From assembly GCA_946631295.1 (NCBI GenBank), contig CAMOZY010000022.1, forward strand, positions 1 through 35,474: a DNA stretch of 35,474 nucleotides. Reading direction: 5' to 3'. The notes below the pieces were generated by a model, which was given only the letters and a program-made list of their open reading frames with translations, made no database searches and was not told where the DNA came from. The stretch's first letter is position 1. Each line of letters opens with the position of its first letter. This stretch comes from an uncultured Lachnospiraceae bacterium. GTDB taxonomy: Bacteria > Bacillota > Clostridia > Lachnospirales > Lachnospiraceae. Below are positions 31,815 to 35,474 of the stretch, one piece after another. Made by a program: the position numbers and the translations under genes.

Positions 31815-33917
31815 TTAATCCTTAAGTTCGTATTCAAATCCGTTTAGAACAACCCTTGCACGCCCGTGTACTATGTCAATCCTGTCAGGTGGCAGGTATT
31901 CTCTGAGCTTCATGTCTGTCATTATCTTGACCGTGGTATCCGAATCAATAAATGACAGATCGGTATCTCCAGTAAATCCTCCGAAAGGAAGTACTTTTTC
32001 TCCCTTCGCATAGACTCTCATGGATGCTCTCTCAATCTTAAACTGTGTCTTTCCTTCAAGAGCGCCGCTTCCGGTACATCTGTCATTATGCGTGTTCATG
32101 ACAACACTTGCATCATGAACATATACATCCGAATGCTCACCGGTAATGCATCCGAGACCGACAGCTTCCTTTCCGCTCATATACAGCTTGATCGAACTGC
32201 TTGCCACATTCACATTATCATTGGCACTGGTGGATCCTATTGCAACACCCTTGATGGTATTAAGTTCAATATTAATGTCGGCATTATTGATATCGAGATT
32301 GCAGTCATTGTAAAGAACTCCGATGCCAAGTGCTCTGTCACCGTTCATTTCCAGCGAGAACTGACCGCTGTTAATTGCAATACTGCCACCGTATCCCGAA
32401 CCGATACATACACCGATAGTTCCGCTTGTAACGATCTCAAGATTACCTTCATGACTGAAAACAAGACTTCCGTGATATGCGGTGATACCGTTTCCGATTC
32501 CGAAATATTCTTCGCCGTCCAGAATGATCTTCAGATCACCGTCTCCGCTTAAAGTAAATTTCGAACTCTCGGGAACCCTTATTCCTCCCATGCTCATCCT
32601 GTTATCACCCTTCAGGAAAAGAGTGACATCACAGTTTTTGCCAATCTCTATGCAGGGAAGCTTCTTCTTATTTGTAAGTCTGACGTTCTCAAGAACAAGT
32701 TCAACACTTACTCCGTCCGCTATCTCTATAACAACCTCAGCGTCAAGCTTGGGATTTCCGCTTATCGAATAATCTCCGTCTCTTCCGATCAGGATACATG
32801 CAGTTTCATTCTCTGCAATGCGTGCCAGATCAATATGCTCACCACTGTCGGCATCATATACCTGGGATGCCATTCCCTCCTGTCTTTCATGGAGAAAACT
32901 CTTTATCTCCTGCCTTATATCATATGGGACAGATTCTATGGGATCTGCTGCAGGTCTTGCGGTATAGAACCCCTGTATCAAATCTGCACCGAGCAGTATA
33001 ACAGCCCTTAATTCCTCGGAAGTCTCAACACCTTCTGCAAGAGCGAGGATTCCGTTACTGTGACAGAACTCTATGATCTCACGCACAAAATGTCTCTTTT
33101 TGGGATCATCCTGCATTCCGCTGAGAAGTGATCTGTCAATCTTCACATAATCAGGCATATAGCGAAGAAGATTTCTGACGTTGGAATATCCGGTTCCATA
33201 GTCATCTATGGCGGTCTGGACATTCATCCTTTCAAGTCTTTCCTTGAAGACCTGGAAATCATCTCCTTTAAGCTCTGCCTGCTCAGTTATCTCCACAACA
33301 ACATAACCGTTGTGCTTAAGAAGAAGTTCATCAACCTTTGCCTGATCTTCATCGGACAAAACAGTCTTGGGAATACTGTTAATAAAGATCATCTTCTTAT
33401 GGAAAAAAGAAGGATCTGCATCTATCACTCCGAGAATATTCAGAAATGTGGCTTTCTGAATATCATTGAGACGATTTACAAGATCAGCATATTTCAATAT
33501 CTGAAGAGGGCTTTTAAGAAGTTCACTCTGAGGCCTCATAAGTGCCTCATATGAATAGATCTCGCCAGTTGCAACACTGACAATGGGCTGATAATGATAT
33601 TTAAACAGATTGTTGTCGATAATACGGTCAGCTTCCTCGAGTTCAGTAACTTCCTGTTCGCTGAGTGTAGCCATAAGACCACGCCTGGTCTCATCATCGC
33701 TTCCGGTTTTCAGATATATAAGTTCCTTGCCGAGTGTGACTATATCATCCCAAAGCATACCCAGCTTATCATCTATATCGCCGAGTTCTTCCTTATAGCG
33801 GGAAGTGATCTCATCAAGTGCTTCATCCGATGAGACGCTCATTATTTCATTTAAAAAATTGTGAATTGTTGAATGGATATTATCCCGCATATAAGTCCGT
33901 TCTATGACGCACGTCAT
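31815..33917 (-). CDS. EAL-domain c-di-GMP phosphodiesterase fused to a beta-solenoid-like C-terminus
   Basis: A 700-residue cytoplasmic protein without signal peptide or membrane segment. Residues 1-95 are helical. Residues 100-335 are an EAL domain with the catalytic set apparently complete: YEALMRPQ (near 124), the Asn in FINSIPKT, VEITEQAEL, AIDDYGTGYSN (near 235), DYVKIDRSL, ALAEGVET (near 292) and LIQGFYTARP. It should cleave c-di-GMP to pGpG. From about 365 to 690 the protein is a run of short beta-rich repeats with G-I-G steps (YFGIGNGITAYHGSL, GVCIGSGYGGSIAINSG, RALGIGVLYNDCNLDIN, GVAIGSTSANDNVNVAS, AVGLGCITGEHSDVYVH), suggesting a right-handed beta-helix, a fold usually seen in extracellular carbohydrate-active proteins. 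The listed ATG has AAGGA 11 nt upstream and lies inside a palindrome; MRDN at 33890 is a less likely start. Confidence 0.9.
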   Translation of the reverse strand: MTCVIERTYMRDNIHSTIHNFLNEIMSVSSDEALDEITSRYKEELGDIDDKLGMLWDDIVTLGKELIYLKTGSDDETRRGLMATLSEQEVTELEEADRIIDNNLFKYHYQPIVSVATGEIYSYEALMRPQSELLKSPLQILKYADLVNRLNDIQKATFLNILGVIDADPSFFHKKMIFINSIPKTVLSDEDQAKVDELLLKHNGYVVVEITEQAELKGDDFQVFKERLERMNVQTAIDDYGTGYSNVRNLLRYMPDYVKIDRSLLSGMQDDPKKRHFVREIIEFCHSNGILALAEGVETSEELRAVILLGADLIQGFYTARPAADPIESVPYDIRQEIKSFLHERQEGMASQVYDADSGEHIDLARIAENETACILIGRDGDYSISGNPKLDAEVVIEIADGVSVELVLENVRLTNKKKLPCIEIGKNCDVTLFLKGDNRMSMGGIRVPESSKFTLSGDGDLKIILDGEEYFGIGNGITAYHGSLVFSHEGNLEIVTSGTIGVCIGSGYGGSIAINSGQFSLEMNGDRALGIGVLYNDCNLDINNADINIELNTIKGVAIGSTSANDNVNVASSSIKLYMSGKEAVGLGCITGEHSDVYVHDASVVMNTHNDRCTGSGALEGKTQFKIERASMRVYAKGEKVLPFGGFTGDTDLSFIDSDTTVKIMTDMKLREYLPPDRIDIVHGRARVVLNGFEYELKD
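33904..33917. repeat. Palindrome ATGACGCACGTCAT over the EAL gene start codon
   Basis: Perfect 6-bp arms with a 2-nt centre cover codons 1-5 of the EAL gene. A related sequence lies at 18354-18369. It could act as an operator or a translational hairpin. Confidence 0.45.
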
Positions 33918-33942
33918 TTATGAATTTTTCCTTAATATTTGT

Positions 33943-33951
33943 ATTCTATCA
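33943..33951 (-). promoter_or_regulatory. Extended -10 promoter candidate of the EAL gene
   Basis: TGATAGAAT on the minus strand (TG one base before TAGAAT) fits an extended -10. The best -35 (TTGCGT) is 19 bp away, so the assignment is tentative. Confidence 0.4.
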
Positions 33952-34023
33952 CAATTTTTGAATATATACGCAAAAAAATGCAGGAAAAACAGCTCCTGCA
34001 AGAAATTTTAGTACCTTATTCAC
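33949..34023 (-). CDS. Possible 24-residue hydrophobic leader peptide
   Basis: A GTG at 34023 with AGGAGG 9 nt upstream opens a 24-codon frame, MNKVLKFLAGAVFPAFFCVY then IQKL and a stop. It could form a single membrane helix. A terminator-like hairpin (33979-34000) lies inside the frame, and the EAL gene starts 31 bp beyond its stop. It may be a leader peptide or a small membrane protein, or the frame may be fortuitous, since the Leu/Phe run partly comes from the U tract. No independent support. Confidence 0.3.
   Translation of the reverse strand: MNKVLKFLAGAVFPAFFCVYIQKL
33979..34000 (-). terminator. Hairpin with U tract between the solute-binding and EAL genes
   Basis: On the minus strand TGCAGGA pairs with TCCTGCA around an 8-nt loop, followed by TTTTTTTG. 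It could be a second terminator for the upstream operon or an attenuator before the EAL gene. Confidence 0.65.
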
Positions 34024-34101
34024 CCCTAATACCCTCCTGTTCAAAAAGCTTCTGAAATATCATATTTCACATAAAAATCATGTATATATGATTATATCAA
34101 A

Positions 34102-34127
34102 AAAGCGGCCGCCGAAGCGACCGCTTT
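34102..34127 (-). terminator. Intrinsic terminator after the solute-binding protein gene
   Basis: On the minus strand AAAGCGG and CGC pair with GCG and CCGCTTT, with one mismatch and a TTCG tetraloop, followed by TTTGAT. Confidence 0.9.
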
Positions 34128-34161
34128 CTGTTAGCTTTAAGCTGTCAGTGATCCGTAAGGA

Positions 34162-35474
34162 TTACTTCCAAGCATCATACTGCTTCTGGAACTCAGCAAG
34201 AACGTCCTGATATCCTGCCTCGTCAAGAGCTGCCTGATACTGCTGGATTACGTTCTTAACATCAGATGATGCATATCCGCCGTTCTCAAGAGCGAATCCG
34301 TACTCTTCGAATACGTTCTGGCAAGCGGTGTACTGTGCCTCAACGGGGCTCTTGTCGAACTGGAATCCGTTAGCGCAGGAGATAAGAGCTGAAGAGTTGA
34401 AGTCAATGTACATCTGAGAGGTGTAAGGGTTCTCAGCTTCGCAGGTAACTACGGTAGCGTTTGCAGACTCCCACATTGAGTGGTTGTACTTAGCATCCTT
34501 AACCTTCTCTACATATCCGTCAGCATTGTAGTTGAAATCTTCGCCTTCGATACCGTAAGCATAGATATCAGCAAGCTTGGAATCGGTGAAGAGGAGTCCA
34601 AGGAAGTCTACGCAAGCCTGAGCCTCTTCAGGAGTACATGTAGCTGCAATAGCGAAGCAAGATCCGAGCATGGAGTCGGTGTGCATATATCTCTCAGATG
34701 CGGGCTGCATAGCAACCTGCTGGCCATATCTTCCGTTAGCCTCTCCGTTGTTGGGGATGTCAGTCCACCATGAAATACCCCAATCCTGAGTCTGAGTGGT
34801 GGTGTCATCGGTGGTCTTGGTTACATCGTCCTCAGAGATGTAGCCTTCCTCTGCCCACTTGCACATAAGAGTACAGAACTCTTCGTATTCAGGGGTAAGG
34901 ATGGTGTCTACAACACTGTTGGTCTTTCTGTCAACAGCAACCCAGTTTGAAGTAGCGTCGCCGGTGAAGAAATCGAATGAATCGATGTACCATCTGTAGA
35001 ACATAGCGGTTCTCTGGGTAAGGAAGGGATACTTAAGTCCTTCTGAAGCGCAGTCAGCGAGCATGGGCTCGAGATCAGCAAGCTTCTTAACCTTGGTGAT
35101 GTCCCATCCGTACTTGTCAACGAGCTCCTGACGGAACATGAAGTCATATCCTTCTACGTTATCCTTGTAAACAGGGATGAAGTAGTTTCTTCCGCCGTAC
35201 TTGGAAGCTTCCCAGGTGTTAGCATCCATTGAGTTGTAAAGAGCTGATCCGGGAAGAAGATCGGTGATGTCATAAACAGCGTTTGAAGCATAAAGGTCCT
35301 TGGTTCCGATGGTGCTTTCCCAAGAAGCGGTCCAGAGAAGATCGATCTCGCCGTTGTTAAGAGCAAGGTTAGCCTTGTCCTCATACTCGGAAGCGATGTC
35401 GTGAAGAGCGATCTGGACATTGATCTTATCAGCGATGTATGCGTTGATAGCGTCCTCAACCTTCTTAACCTGTG
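34162..35474 (-). CDS. ABC transporter solute-binding lipoprotein (DUF3502/LplA-like), N-terminus beyond window
   Basis: Extracellular sugar-binding component of an ABC importer, cut by the window edge. The frame stays open to the edge, giving 437 residues. Reading from the edge: VKKVEDAINAYIADKINVQI, then IASEYEDKANLALNNGEIDL and LLWTASWES, then YFIPVYKDNVEGYDFMFR and the terminal domain ending LAEFQKQYDAWK. This layout is that of the oligosaccharide-binding lipoproteins with a DUF3502 C-terminus that abound in Lachnospiraceae; the first ATG in view (35229) is internal. Codon use is highly biased (AAG, AAC, GAG, GCT), suggesting strong expression. A terminator follows directly, so the permease genes must lie upstream outside the window. 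Ligand unknown. Confidence 0.9.
   Translation of the reverse strand, partial: QVKKVEDAINAYIADKINVQIALHDIASEYEDKANLALNNGEIDLLWTASWESTIGTKDLYASNAVYDITDLLPGSALYNSMDANTWEASKYGGRNYFIPVYKDNVEGYDFMFRQELVDKYGWDITKVKKLADLEPMLADCASEGLKYPFLTQRTAMFYRWYIDSFDFFTGDATSNWVAVDRKTNSVVDTILTPEYEEFCTLMCKWAEEGYISEDDVTKTTDDTTTQTQDWGISWWTDIPNNGEANGRYGQQVAMQPASERYMHTDSMLGSCFAIAATCTPEEAQACVDFLGLLFTDSKLADIYAYGIEGEDFNYNADGYVEKVKDAKYNHSMWESANATVVTCEAENPYTSQMYIDFNSSALISCANGFQFDKSPVEAQYTACQNVFEEYGFALENGGYASSDVKNVIQQYQAALDEAGYQDVLAEFQKQYDAWK

Noticed and set aside
34608-35459. Minus-strand ORFs in other frames within the solute-binding protein gene
   Set aside because: The main frame remains open to the window edge and matches the family; the others are Leu/Ser/Thr/Arg-rich artefacts of its biased codon use.

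Overview
The window looks like chromosome from a Gram-positive, anaerobic, plant-fibre-degrading member of the Lachnospiraceae, most like Butyrivibrio or Pseudobutyrivibrio. The reasons are moderate GC, strong AGGAGG-type ribosome binding sites, a BceRS-BceAB module, type III glutamine synthetase, cytoplasmic GH9 and GH5 glucanases without signal peptides, a lipoprotein serpin, and a DUF3502-like sugar-binding lipoprotein. The genus is an inference. I see no rRNA, tRNA, IS element, phage or CRISPR array.

Bases 1-18300 are a nitrogen-assimilation island, almost all on the minus strand. It holds type III glutamine synthetase (1-1360, cut by the window edge), a BceA-BceB-BceR-BceS transporter and two-component module (6009-1527), an ANTAR-domain RNA-binding regulator (6222-6806), a short type I glutamine synthetase (6838-8064), glutamate synthase small and large subunits (10166-16173) and an ammonium transporter fused to a PII domain (16381-18141). 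A GH9 cellodextrinase (8398-10011, plus strand) sits inside the island, with three copies of a 20-nt repeat around it.

The most striking signal is in the leaders. Each of the four nitrogen promoters is followed, almost at the predicted transcription start, by a small hairpin with a six-base loop AANGGC (A at position 1, G at position 4, the ANTAR-type loop). Its loop and 3' arm are reused as the 5' arm of a strong intrinsic terminator. The amt leader carries two complete hairpin-terminator units in series. With the ANTAR gene lying just downstream of glnA, this reads as one antitermination regulon covering ammonium uptake, GS and GOGAT. The reuse of one hairpin per terminator at the RNA 5' end differs from the two-hairpin ANTAR targets I know.

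Bases 18366-21430 carry a GH5 glucanase followed closely by trpE and trpG on the same strand. Bases 21632-24692 hold a divergent XRE regulator, a Cof-type HAD phosphatase and a lipoprotein serpin. Bases 24817-27813 are a sugar module: an AraC regulator divergent from a xylose-isomerase-like TIM barrel protein and a Gfo/Idh/MocA oxidoreductase, with an ATTTGCAAT operator cluster between them.

Bases 27954-31491 hold an unrecognised lipoprotein, a membrane-anchored metallophosphoesterase and a sodium:solute symporter with twin palindromic operators. A 323-bp gap full of direct and inverted repeats follows. Bases 31815-33917 encode an EAL c-di-GMP phosphodiesterase fused to a long beta-solenoid-like C-terminus. 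The window ends in a partial ABC solute-binding lipoprotein (34162-35474).
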